This document shows, one piece after another, positions 1-5,905 of a stretch of DNA of 8,534 nucleotides. Numbering within the stretch: the stretch's first letter is position 1; each line of letters starts with the position of its first letter. The stretch lies in NCBI GenBank assembly GCA_903905665.1, contig CAIVHJ010000135.1:1-8534 (forward strand), read 5' to 3'. The position numbers and the translations under genes are program-made. The notes under the pieces were generated by a model. It was not told where the DNA came from. It made no database searches and saw nothing but the letters and a program-made list of their open reading frames with translations. Source of the DNA: an uncultured Phycisphaerales bacterium (lineage in GTDB: Bacteria > Planctomycetota > Phycisphaerae > UBA1845 > CAIVHJ01).

Positions 1-1483
1 CATCCGGCATCTTGCGCCGCAAGTCTTCTGAAGCCGCCAACAACACCCTCGCTCCTTCATGCAGTCCGCCGCGTACTTCGACGAATTCCGAACCCGCCAA
101 CCCCAGGTCCACCTCCACCGGATCGGCGTTGAGATCGCCGCCCACAAACACGAAGTTTTTGGCGCCTTTCGAATAGACCGACTGAACAGGAACGGCCAGC
201 ACGTCCGTCAACTCGTCAACCAGAATCTCCGCGTGTGCCGTCACGCCGGGCTTGAGCAGCGGGTCGGATTCAGCCAGCGTCACTTCTGTTTCGTATTCCT
301 TCAACTCCGGGTTCAACCACCGACTTTGCGAATCCGCCATGACGGCAATTTTGGTGATCTCACCTGTAAACTGCCTGCCGTTCACGCCTTCGACGGTAAT
401 AACTGCCTGCTGGCCCGGCCGAATTTTATCGGTCTGGGCCTCGTGGATTCTCACAACGACTTTCATGTGCACCGTGTCTGGCAACTGCATGAGAACCTGC
501 CGCTCGAAGACCTCCGAACCTTCCTTGATCTGCTGGTCGTTCCCCCACCACCGGTGGGTGTTGCCGTCTCCGTAAACCACCAGCCCGTCGGCAGGAGCAA
601 GAATTTTGGTCTTGGCCATCTGTTCCTTGAATTTGTTAAGCTGCTGCTGTTCCAGCTGCAACTGGGCCTCGCTTGCCTCCAGCTTCGCCTTCTGTTCCGT
701 TTCCTTGGCGGTGCACTCCTTTTCGACTCGCGACAATTCCTTCGATGCCTCTTCTTTGTTCGACTCCTTTTGCTGCGAATCCTTGACGTGCGTAAATTGC
801 TGAAGAATATCCAGGTCTCGCTGGGCCTTCTGGTAATCCACCTGCGCCTTGTAAAAGTTAAACTCGTCCTGATCGTACTCCGTCTTGGTGATAAATTCCT
901 TCTTCAATAGATCGACGGCCGCATCCCGATCGGTCTTTTCGCGATCAAGAACTTTCTGCGCCTCTTCCACCTTAAAGTTGGCATCCTGAAGTTGCTGGGG
1001 CCAGTCCCCCTCGTCGTATTTCTTCAACTCCAAAGCGGCGAGATCCAGCTTGAGCTTAGCCTGTTGAATGTTGGACTTGTTTTGATCGAGCAGAATTTCA
1101 AATTGCTGTTTGGCAGATTCCAGTGATGCTTGCGAATTGGCGACCTGAATTTCGTTGGTGCGAACCTTTTGTTCGATTTCAGAACTGGCCATTTCGACCA
1201 GCAGGTCCCCTTTTTTGACTTGCGTTCCTTCGGGAACCAGAGAGATGATCGTCGATCGACCTTCCACTTCGCACTTGATGTCGATCGAATTGACCGCCTT
1301 GAGTTCCCCTTTTTCTTTCAGCGTCACCTTGAATGTCTTGCGTTCGACTTTGTACGCCGTCGTAGCCACGGACGCCCCGCCGCCCACTGCCGCGGAAACC
1401 CCCCACCACGTCAGCAAACCCGCCAGCGGCGCCGACACGACCAATATCAGAAACCGCATGTCCCCAAAAATTGGAAATCGCAT
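1..1483 (-). CDS. HlyD/RND-type periplasmic adaptor (membrane fusion protein), 3' end beyond the left edge
   Basis: Partial gene; 494 codons are visible. This family bridges an inner-membrane pump (ABC or RND) and a TolC-type outer-membrane channel. The start at 1483 is chosen because AAGGAG (1491-1496, minus strand) lies 7 bases upstream; an in-frame ATG at 1459 has no such site. Residues 8-36 form a hydrophobic N-terminal anchor or signal. Residues about 50-98 are the first lipoyl half (LVPEGTQVKKGDLLVEM). Residues about 99-290 are very rich in Glu, Lys, Gln and Ala, forming a long coiled-coil hairpin. Residues 292-305 (TKILAPADGLVVYG) are the second lipoyl half. Residues about 330-425 are the beta-barrel, and the membrane-proximal domain starts near 428 (LAVPVQSVYSKG). 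A Trp-containing insert (THRWWGNDQQIKEGSEV) follows the second lipoyl half. The TolC-type gene upstream on the same strand is the likely partner. The family call is firm; the pump class and substrate are unknown. Confidence 0.9.
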   Translation of the reverse strand, partial: MRFPIFGDMRFLILVVSAPLAGLLTWWGVSAAVGGGASVATTAYKVERKTFKVTLKEKGELKAVNSIDIKCEVEGRSTIISLVPEGTQVKKGDLLVEMASSEIEQKVRTNEIQVANSQASLESAKQQFEILLDQNKSNIQQAKLKLDLAALELKKYDEGDWPQQLQDANFKVEEAQKVLDREKTDRDAAVDLLKKEFITKTEYDQDEFNFYKAQVDYQKAQRDLDILQQFTHVKDSQQKESNKEEASKELSRVEKECTAKETEQKAKLEASEAQLQLEQQQLNKFKEQMAKTKILAPADGLVVYGDGNTHRWWGNDQQIKEGSEVFERQVLMQLPDTVHMKVVVRIHEAQTDKIRPGQQAVITVEGVNGRQFTGEITKIAVMADSQSRWLNPELKEYETEVTLAESDPLLKPGVTAHAEILVDELTDVLAVPVQSVYSKGAKNFVFVGGDLNADPVEVDLGLAGSEFVEVRGGLHEGARVLLAASEDLRRKMPD

Positions 1484-1713
1484 AGACCCACTCCTTGACA
1501 ACGTCCGACCGTTTGCCGACCACACCAACCCGAAAGACAACCTGGATCCCCGCCGCACACTTCTGCGCTGCTGCTATTGTAACGATTTCATTAACTAATT
1601 GCGCCCCTTTGACCAAAATCAAGTACGGCGTGGACGGGCCGATAATAATTTATGACCGCCGTTCCACGGCCCCGTGACCCAACAGATCCATTGGGCCTCT
1701 TTATGGAACAGAC
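1484..1713 (-). other. Intergenic region between the TolC-type and adaptor genes
   Basis: 230 bases between two minus-strand genes. Just past the TolC stop, CCCAA (1678-1682) and TTGGG (1691-1695) could form a small hairpin, but no T run follows, so it is not a convincing terminator. A TACAAT hexamer on the minus strand (1576-1581) could be a -10 element for the adaptor, with a leader of roughly 85 bases, but I find no matching -35. The stretch 1590-1660 is AT-rich relative to its surroundings. Whether the two genes share a transcript cannot be settled from this. I see no small gene. Confidence 0.4.
1491..1496 (-). promoter_or_regulatory. Ribosome binding site of the adaptor gene
   Basis: AAGGAG on the minus strand, 7 bases before the ATG at 1483. 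It decides between this start and the in-frame ATG at 1459. Confidence 0.7.
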
Positions 1714-3498
1714 TCAGTCCACCCAATGTCCGTTGTCGTCCACACGAAGCACTCCGCAAGACAACCGAAACCGAAGATATGCCTGACGAAGCTCGGAGCG
1801 CGCCCGCGCGTAACTGTCCCGTGCCGAACGCAGATCGTTGTCGGCTTCCACTTTGTCTCGGTTGTCGATTTTCCCCTGTTCATATTTAAGCTTGGCGATC
1901 TCGCTTCGCACCTCGTTGATCTTGATATTCTGTTCCTGAATCGCCAGACTCTGGCGGGCCTGCTCGCATTCACGAATCGCCTGTCGCACGTCAACACGGA
2001 CGCCGTCGGCGGCCTGGTCGTATGCGCGTTCCGCCTGGCGCAGGCCGATCAACGACGAACGATACGCATTTCGCTCCGGCAACCGCTGCAGCGGGATTTC
2101 CAGTTCCGCTCCGACATTCCACGTGTAGTTGTCCTGCCGAAAATCCATGGTGCTCAGATGGTCTGCATTGGTCGCGTCGGAGGCGCTGCCGGTCACATTC
2201 AACGAAGGAAGCAGATTGTTCTTGGCAATCTCCACCTGTCGGCGAGCATCGTCCACGGCATCCTGGGTGTTGAGCAAATCCAGCCGCCGCAACAAGGCTG
2301 TGGCGGTGGCCGCTTCCTCGCTCGCACTGGGCCGGGCTAACTCGATTTCTTCGTCCACCACATCCACGGGGGTCGCAATGGGCATTCCAAGCAGAATCTT
2401 GAACCGGTCCAGCGAGGACTGATAGCCCGCAATGGCATTGATCACGCTGTTTTGGTTTTGCAGGTAGCTGACTCGTGCGCGATCGGCATCCAGTCGCATC
2501 AATCGCTCGGCGTCGGCCAGCGCCTGTGATCGCTGCCAGCTTTCTTTGGCGGCATCGCGGCTGGCCATTGCGTTGTATATTCCGGAACGCGCACTCAACA
2601 GATCAAAATAATCACCAGCCACCCGCGTCAGGAAATCGCCTCGGAAAAATTCAAAGCGTCGCACGGCATAGATCAGGTTCCGTTCCGCCTGGAATCGCGA
2701 CTCGAAGGCCACCGGCCCCACTCCTTTGAGCAAAGGAATATTGGCCGACAAAATCGCGGTTCCGGATTCCCCCAGCATTGCATGTTGTTCCATGTCGCGC
2801 ACCATCGTGCCGACCCACTGGGCCACCACTTCGCCTCCGTAAGGCAACTTCTGCGTTACCGCCACGTCTGCGATCGCCTGTAATGTGCGGTCCGGAACAG
2901 CATTTTTTGGATTTTCTGTGTACGTTGTTTTGAGACTGCTCACGAACTGCGGTGTCCACAGGAACCGCTCCAAACTCAGCGCCAAGGCCTGCAAATACAA
3001 CGATTCCTGCGCGGTCTGATATTCTCGTGAATGCTCGACCGCATATTTCAGCGCCTCCGACAGCGGCAACGGATCACCAAAACGCAGGTCTTCCCACTTC
3101 ACATCCTCCTGGATTGTGGTCTCCGACGAATCGCCGGATGGTTTGGTGAGAGAAGAATCATCCGAGGTCGGTTCTGATGAAGGCGCAGGGGGCGCGAGGA
3201 ACTCCTCTGGAATTTCCGTTTTGACGGGATGAGGAGCAAATCGATGGGCATCCCGGTCAGCAGACGGTGACGACGGCTCCTCGACATGAATCGGATGTGT
3301 TCCGCCCAGGGCCTCCTGTTGCCTTTTTTCGACAAGGCGTTGGACATCACGATCGGCATCGTCCACGAACAATTGACATCCACACGCCAAGGAAACGAAC
3401 AAACCCCCGAGCATTAGGATCGAGTGCTGGATATCTCGGAGCGTCTCCCCCAAAATCCGTCGCAGAGGGCATAATCGTTTCTGTTTTTGTAAAATCAT
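1714..3498 (-). CDS. TolC-type outer-membrane efflux protein (outer membrane factor), probable lipoprotein
   Basis: 594 residues from the chosen start. Members of this family trimerise into an outer-membrane channel with a long periplasmic alpha-barrel and receive substrate from an adaptor and pump. Residues about 28-41 are hydrophobic and end in SLACGC, a lipoprotein-like signal with C39 or C41 as candidate lipidation site; neither fits the lipobox perfectly. Residues about 45-135 are a Ser/Pro/Glu/Asp-rich linker, longer than usual for the family. Two repeats follow: OEP 1 at about 145-375 (PLSEALKYAVEHSREYQ, ending KILLGMPIATP) and OEP 2 at about 400-582 (ARRQVEIAKNNLLPSLNVTG). The start is uncertain: ATG at 3498 gives the most natural signal, ATG at 3546 and 3666 are in frame upstream, ATG at 3414 is in frame downstream, and none has a good Shine-Dalgarno. 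The adaptor gene downstream on the same strand supports an efflux role. Confidence 0.9.
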   Translation of the reverse strand: MILQKQKRLCPLRRILGETLRDIQHSILMLGGLFVSLACGCQLFVDDADRDVQRLVEKRQQEALGGTHPIHVEEPSSPSADRDAHRFAPHPVKTEIPEEFLAPPAPSSEPTSDDSSLTKPSGDSSETTIQEDVKWEDLRFGDPLPLSEALKYAVEHSREYQTAQESLYLQALALSLERFLWTPQFVSSLKTTYTENPKNAVPDRTLQAIADVAVTQKLPYGGEVVAQWVGTMVRDMEQHAMLGESGTAILSANIPLLKGVGPVAFESRFQAERNLIYAVRRFEFFRGDFLTRVAGDYFDLLSARSGIYNAMASRDAAKESWQRSQALADAERLMRLDADRARVSYLQNQNSVINAIAGYQSSLDRFKILLGMPIATPVDVVDEEIELARPSASEEAATATALLRRLDLLNTQDAVDDARRQVEIAKNNLLPSLNVTGSASDATNADHLSTMDFRQDNYTWNVGAELEIPLQRLPERNAYRSSLIGLRQAERAYDQAADGVRVDVRQAIRECEQARQSLAIQEQNIKINEVRSEIAKLKYEQGKIDNRDKVEADNDLRSARDSYARARSELRQAYLRFRLSCGVLRVDDNGHWVD

Positions 3499-3641
3499 AA
3501 TGGGAAATCGCACCCGGACCGCAGGTCCCCGGTAATGAATTGACATGTTAGCATCACCACGGCCCAAGATCGAGTCGGCGGTCCGAATTCTGACGGAACA
3601 GCAACGGATGTGCTGCCTTATGAGCATTGTCGTATCCACAG

Positions 3642-3659
3642 GGATCGATATCTTGATCC
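3642..3659. repeat. Imperfect inverted repeat, operator-like
   Basis: GGATCGA (3642-3648) faces TTGATCC (3653-3659) across 4 bases, with one mismatch (a G-T pair in RNA) in 7. It lies about 145 bases upstream of the chosen TolC-type start, a plausible place for a regulator of that gene. A chance match is also possible. Confidence 0.3.
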
Positions 3660-3721
3660 GCAGCACGTCACCTTCTGGTCATCAAAACAATCGTCAAAAA
3701 ACAAGACCAACATCGCGCAAT

Positions 3722-3740
3722 CGCATTGGGCTGCAATGCG
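3722..3740. repeat. Perfect inverted repeat, 7-base arms
   Basis: CGCATTG (3722-3728) and CAATGCG (3734-3740) flank GGCTG. A related 9-base match, GCATTGCAG at 3839-3847, is the reverse complement of 3731-3739 and lies in the -35 region of the redoxin promoter. No T run follows on either strand, so it is not an obvious terminator; it may be a protein-binding site. Confidence 0.35.
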
Positions 3741-3768
3741 TTATGGGTTTCTCTGCCGTTTTGGCTTA

Positions 3769-3782
3769 CCCTATGGATAGGG
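3769..3782. repeat. Perfect inverted repeat, 6-base arms
   Basis: CCCTAT and ATAGGG flank GG. It is a compact dyad with the look of an operator, about 75 bases upstream of the extended -10 promoter. Function not established. Confidence 0.3.
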
Positions 3783-3854
3783 CTGAATGATTGCCGTCCT
3801 CGACGATTTACGCAGGCGCCAAATGTCCTGATGCTCTTGCATTGCAGACAGACG

Positions 3855-3863
3855 TGGTATAAT
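3855..3863 (+). promoter_or_regulatory. Extended -10 promoter for the redoxin gene
   Basis: TGGTATAAT combines a perfect TATAAT (3858-3863) with the TGn extension that lets a housekeeping sigma factor work without a good -35. A weak -35 candidate (TTGCAT, 3837-3842) sits 15 bases upstream. Transcription would begin near 3870, giving a leader of about 140 bases before the ATG at 4011. Confidence 0.55.
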
Positions 3864-3951
3864 GCTTTCCCGCTGTCATGGATTTGTGGTGGCAACAAAC
3901 AAGCAATGTAGACCCATCCGATAATTAAATCCCTGATGTCTGTAACGTAGC

Positions 3952-3966
3952 TCTGAACGGTTCAGA
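3952..3966. repeat. Perfect dyad in the redoxin leader
   Basis: TCTGAAC and GTTCAGA flank a single G. It lies inside the predicted leader, 45 bases before the start codon and well before the ribosome site. Arms of 7 with one central base suit a dimeric DNA-binding regulator better than an RNA hairpin, whose loop would be too small without opening the inner pairs. Confidence 0.4.
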
Positions 3967-4010
3967 AAAATACGGTACACATACAGGAGTTCTTTTAGAG
4001 GAGAAAAGGC

Positions 4011-4796
4011 ATGAAACGCGCGATGTTGGGAACGATTTGTCTGTTGGCAATGACAAGTATGGTTTGGGCCCAGGAAAAGGCGCCCAAGGCCGGCGAAGAG
4101 AAGAAAGCTCCGACGCCCGCCGCACCGGTGGCCCCGGCTCCAGCTACGGCTGCTGTTACGGGTGCGAAAATCGGACATCCGGCTCCGAGCTTTACTCTCA
4201 CGGACACAAATGGGAAGAAAGTTACGCTGGCGGACGTTCTCAAGGAAGAGAAGACACAAGCGGTCGTTCTGGAATGGTTTAATCACGAATGCCCGTTAAT
4301 TCAGCGGCACTACAAAGCCGGAACGATGGCAAACCTGATTAAAGAATTCCCCAATGTCAAGTTCTTCAGTATCGACTCGACGGCAAGCCATGCCGGTAAA
4401 GAGGCGGACATCAACAAGGCCGTTGCCGAATGGAAGATGACCAACCCGATCCTGATGGACGATGGCAAGGTGGGCAAGTTGTACGGCGCCACCAATTCGA
4501 CGCAGATTTTCGTGATCGACAAGAAGGGTGTTCTGGTTTACAACGGCGCCATTGACAACGACCCAGATGGCAAGGAAAGCAAAGTGATCAATAACGCCAA
4601 GGTTACATTGGATCAGGTTCTCAAGGGTGAGACCGTGACGACCTCGACGAACAAGCCCTATGGCACCGCGATCAAGTATGCCGAAGCCAAAGCGGCCGAA
4701 CCGACCAAACCAGTGGAACCCAAGAAGCCGGACGTGAAGCCCATGGAAGAGCCGAAGAAACCAGAGGCTAAACCGATGGAACCGAAGAAGCCGTAA
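4011..4796 (+). CDS. Exported redoxin-domain (AhpC/TSA, thioredoxin-fold) protein with one cysteine and a Pro/Lys/Glu tail
   Basis: 261 residues. AGGAG (3999-4003) stands 7 bases before the ATG. Residues 1-20 are a classic signal peptide (cleavage likely after MVWA), followed by a Lys/Ala/Pro-rich linker to about 50. The redoxin domain spans about 53-205: IGHPAPSFTLTD is its usual first strand, EWFNHECPLIQRHY (88-101) holds the active-site region with C94, and TQIFVIDKKGVLVYNGAIDND (164-184) contains the common TxxxID..G.l.Y.G motif. C94 is the only cysteine in the mature protein. From memory, many relatives carry a second Cys in a C-terminal GCSIK-like motif; here the matching stretch is NKPYGTAIKY with T219. 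The tail (230-261) is a charged EPKKP repeat. A thiol peroxidase, thiol-disulfide or structural role are all open; the fold is secure, the reaction is not. Confidence 0.85.
   Translation: MKRAMLGTICLLAMTSMVWAQEKAPKAGEEKKAPTPAAPVAPAPATAAVTGAKIGHPAPSFTLTDTNGKKVTLADVLKEEKTQAVVLEWFNHECPLIQRHYKAGTMANLIKEFPNVKFFSIDSTASHAGKEADINKAVAEWKMTNPILMDDGKVGKLYGATNSTQIFVIDKKGVLVYNGAIDNDPDGKESKVINNAKVTLDQVLKGETVTTSTNKPYGTAIKYAEAKAAEPTKPVEPKKPDVKPMEEPKKPEAKPMEPKKP
4716..4793 (+). repeat. EPKKP-repeat tail of the redoxin protein
   Basis: Three copies of EPKKP (residues 236-240, 247-251, 257-261) are separated by DVKPME and EAKPM, running to the last residue. The segment is highly charged, proline-rich and surely disordered. 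It may contact the cell wall or another surface, but this is a guess. Confidence 0.75.
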
Positions 4797-4817
4797 GATT
4801 CGGACCGAAGTTTGCGA

Positions 4818-4836
4818 TCGGGCGTCAATCGCCCGA
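4818..4836 (+). other. Hairpin downstream of the redoxin gene
   Basis: TCGGGCG and CGCCCGA (7 perfect pairs) flank TCAAT and are followed by ATTGTTTGT, only weakly T-rich. It could stabilise the mRNA 3' end or act as a weak first terminator ahead of the stronger one at 4856. Confidence 0.45.
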
Positions 4837-4855
4837 ATTGTTTGTCATGCCAACG

Positions 4856-4891
4856 AGCGACAGCGAGCCATTGTGCTTGCTGTCGCTTTTT
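4856..4891 (+). terminator. Intrinsic terminator of the redoxin gene
   Basis: AGCGACAGCGAGC (4856-4868) pairs with GCTTGCTGTCGCT (4875-4887) over 13 positions with one G-T pair, around the loop CATTGT. A run of five T ends the structure (4887-4891). It separates the redoxin transcript from the lipoprotein gene. Confidence 0.85.
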
Positions 4892-4897
4892 GTTTCC

Positions 4898-4926
4898 TTG
4901 CCAGACACCATCGGCTCCATTAAACT
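4898..4926 (+). promoter_or_regulatory. Predicted promoter of the tandem thioredoxin lipoprotein gene
   Basis: TTGCCA (4898-4903; 5 of 6 to TTGACA) and TAAACT (4921-4926; 4 of 6 to TATAAT) are 17 bases apart. The position, directly after the terminator and 32 bases before the ATG at 4959, fits a dedicated promoter with a short leader. Confidence 0.5.
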
Positions 4927-4958
4927 TCTGCACACCACCCCATGGACAAACAAAAAAC

Positions 4959-5783
4959 ATGAACCACCCTCCCCGCCAATTGCAGAACACGCGACTTTGT
5001 TTCGGAGCCCGAAGCATCAAACTTGGCGTGACTTGGTTTTGGATTCTAGTGGTTCTGGGCGGGTGCGGGGTCACCGCCGTGGAGGATTTTACGACGGCGG
5101 AGCGACTGGCCGCCCAACAAAAAAAAGAACGTTTCATCTTCTACAAATCCGCCCTTGCGCCAGAGAGCGGCCAAATGCAGGCCGATCTGGAACGGTCTGA
5201 CGTACAGCAAAAACTCGCCGACAAAGTCTATTGCATCCTCGTTGATTTGTATGAACCCAACCAGCGCTTCATGGCCCAATACGGGGTCAGTCGGGCTCCG
5301 GCGGTTGTGTTGATCCACACGGACGGAACCTATCAGGCCCATCAGGGACCCATGACAGAGGCGGGCGTGATTGCGTTTCTGGACGTTTCGCACGCACCGG
5401 GTCTTCCCCCCCGACTCGATGCACAAATTCCACACGCGGTGGACTATCAATGGGAGGGGCAGTACTCGCAGGCGGCCCAAAAAGCCAAGTCGTCGAATCG
5501 CCGGGTATTCATTTTTTACAAGGCCGCCCTGAATCCCGATTGCAATGAAATCCTCGCCAACGTGCTCAGTCGGCAGGATGTCGCCCGTTGTTTTCTGGAC
5601 TCGGTGAACTGCCTGCTGGATTGGGGGCATGCCCCCAATCGCACGCTTATGGAATCGTTCGGGGTTACCAACGTACCCGCCTTTGTCATCATCAATCCCG
5701 ACGGAACGTACCGGACCTTGCGGGGAATGGTAACTGCCGAGCAATTGATCGGCTTTTCCCGCCCACCCCGAACGCCCCCATAG
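4959..5783 (+). CDS. Lipoprotein with two tandem thioredoxin-like domains lacking CXXC
   Basis: 274 residues. The ATG at 4959 is chosen because it puts a hydrophobic signal (residues 22-35) before a good lipobox, LGGC (33-36), with C36 as lipid site. A longer frame from 4812 would run through the terminator and is unlikely. No Shine-Dalgarno is visible. Residues about 45-143 and 168-268 are clearly repeats of each other: RFIFYKSALAPESGQM matches VFIFYKAALNPDCNEI, SRAPAVVLIHTDGTY matches TNVPAFVIINPDGTY, and both end in RG/QG plus a short helix. Fold features (FIFYK strand, cis-Pro in RAP and NVP, DGTY turn) point to the thioredoxin_7/DUF255-like group. The active-site position has no CXXC: repeat 1 has S70 and repeat 2 a lone C195. 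The protein is therefore probably a binding or chaperone-like protein, or a one-thiol enzyme. The substrate is unknown. Confidence 0.8.
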   Translation: MNHPPRQLQNTRLCFGARSIKLGVTWFWILVVLGGCGVTAVEDFTTAERLAAQQKKERFIFYKSALAPESGQMQADLERSDVQQKLADKVYCILVDLYEPNQRFMAQYGVSRAPAVVLIHTDGTYQAHQGPMTEAGVIAFLDVSHAPGLPPRLDAQIPHAVDYQWEGQYSQAAQKAKSSNRRVFIFYKAALNPDCNEILANVLSRQDVARCFLDSVNCLLDWGHAPNRTLMESFGVTNVPAFVIINPDGTYRTLRGMVTAEQLIGFSRPPRTPP

Positions 5784-5905
5784 AACCACGCCGCACACAC
5801 AACCTCTTTTCTTGTCGGAGGTTAGCGACAAAACACCGCGCGATTTGCAATTTTCTCGACAAGACGCAACCGGTGCGCATCTGTTATGGTAAATGCGTAC
5901 GTTAC
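5784..5905 (+). other. Leader region of the sigma-factor operon with competing inverted repeats
   Basis: 122 bases. AACCTC (5801-5806) can pair with GAGGTT (5818-5823). TTGTCG (5812-5817) lies in that hairpin's loop and can pair instead with CGACAA at 5826-5831, or, extended to CTTGTCG, with CGACAAG at 5857-5863. The alternatives exclude one another in part. No T run follows, so there is no clear terminator after the lipoprotein gene and read-through into the sigma gene is possible. A TGTTATGGT stretch (5882-5890) weakly resembles an extended -10; no ECF-type promoter with proper spacing was found. Confidence 0.4.

Larger units (their letters stand above)
3499..4010. other. Divergent intergenic region between the efflux and redoxin genes
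   Basis: 512 bases with no believable gene: the open frames here are short, overlap each other on both strands, have odd compositions and lack ribosome sites. It must hold the promoter of the minus-strand TolC-type gene, for which I find no clear -10/-35 pair, and the promoter and leader of the plus-strand redoxin gene, for which I do. Several short inverted repeats occur and are listed separately. A hairpin (GGACC, GCA, GGTCC; 3516-3528) sits 18 bases before the chosen TolC start and may affect its translation. Confidence 0.6.

Noticed and set aside
59..910. Long plus-strand open frame over the adaptor gene
   Set aside because: It lies antisense to the adaptor coiled coil, has an unnatural Leu/Arg/His-rich composition and no recognisable domain; the minus-strand frame is a clear HlyD-type protein.
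1678..1695. Possible terminator after the TolC-type gene
   Set aside because: Only 5 pairs with an 8-base loop and no T run on the minus strand.
1726..2340. Plus-strand open frame over the TolC-type gene
   Set aside because: Antisense shadow of the second OEP repeat with no family features.
3499..3550. tRNA-like 3' segment on the minus strand (CCGGG, TGCGATT, TCCC)
   Set aside because: The T-stem does not pair properly and no acceptor or anticodon arm could be placed.
3668..3911. Overlapping short open frames on both strands in the divergent intergenic region
   Set aside because: No ribosome site, odd Cys/Trp-rich composition, and the plus-strand frame runs over the extended -10 promoter.
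4812..4958. 49-codon upstream extension of the tandem thioredoxin lipoprotein
   Set aside because: It would be translated through a strong terminator and would bury the lipobox signal far from the N-terminus.
5588..5905. 106-codon upstream extension of the sigma factor
   Set aside because: It overlaps the end of the lipoprotein gene in another frame and adds nothing typical of sigma factors.
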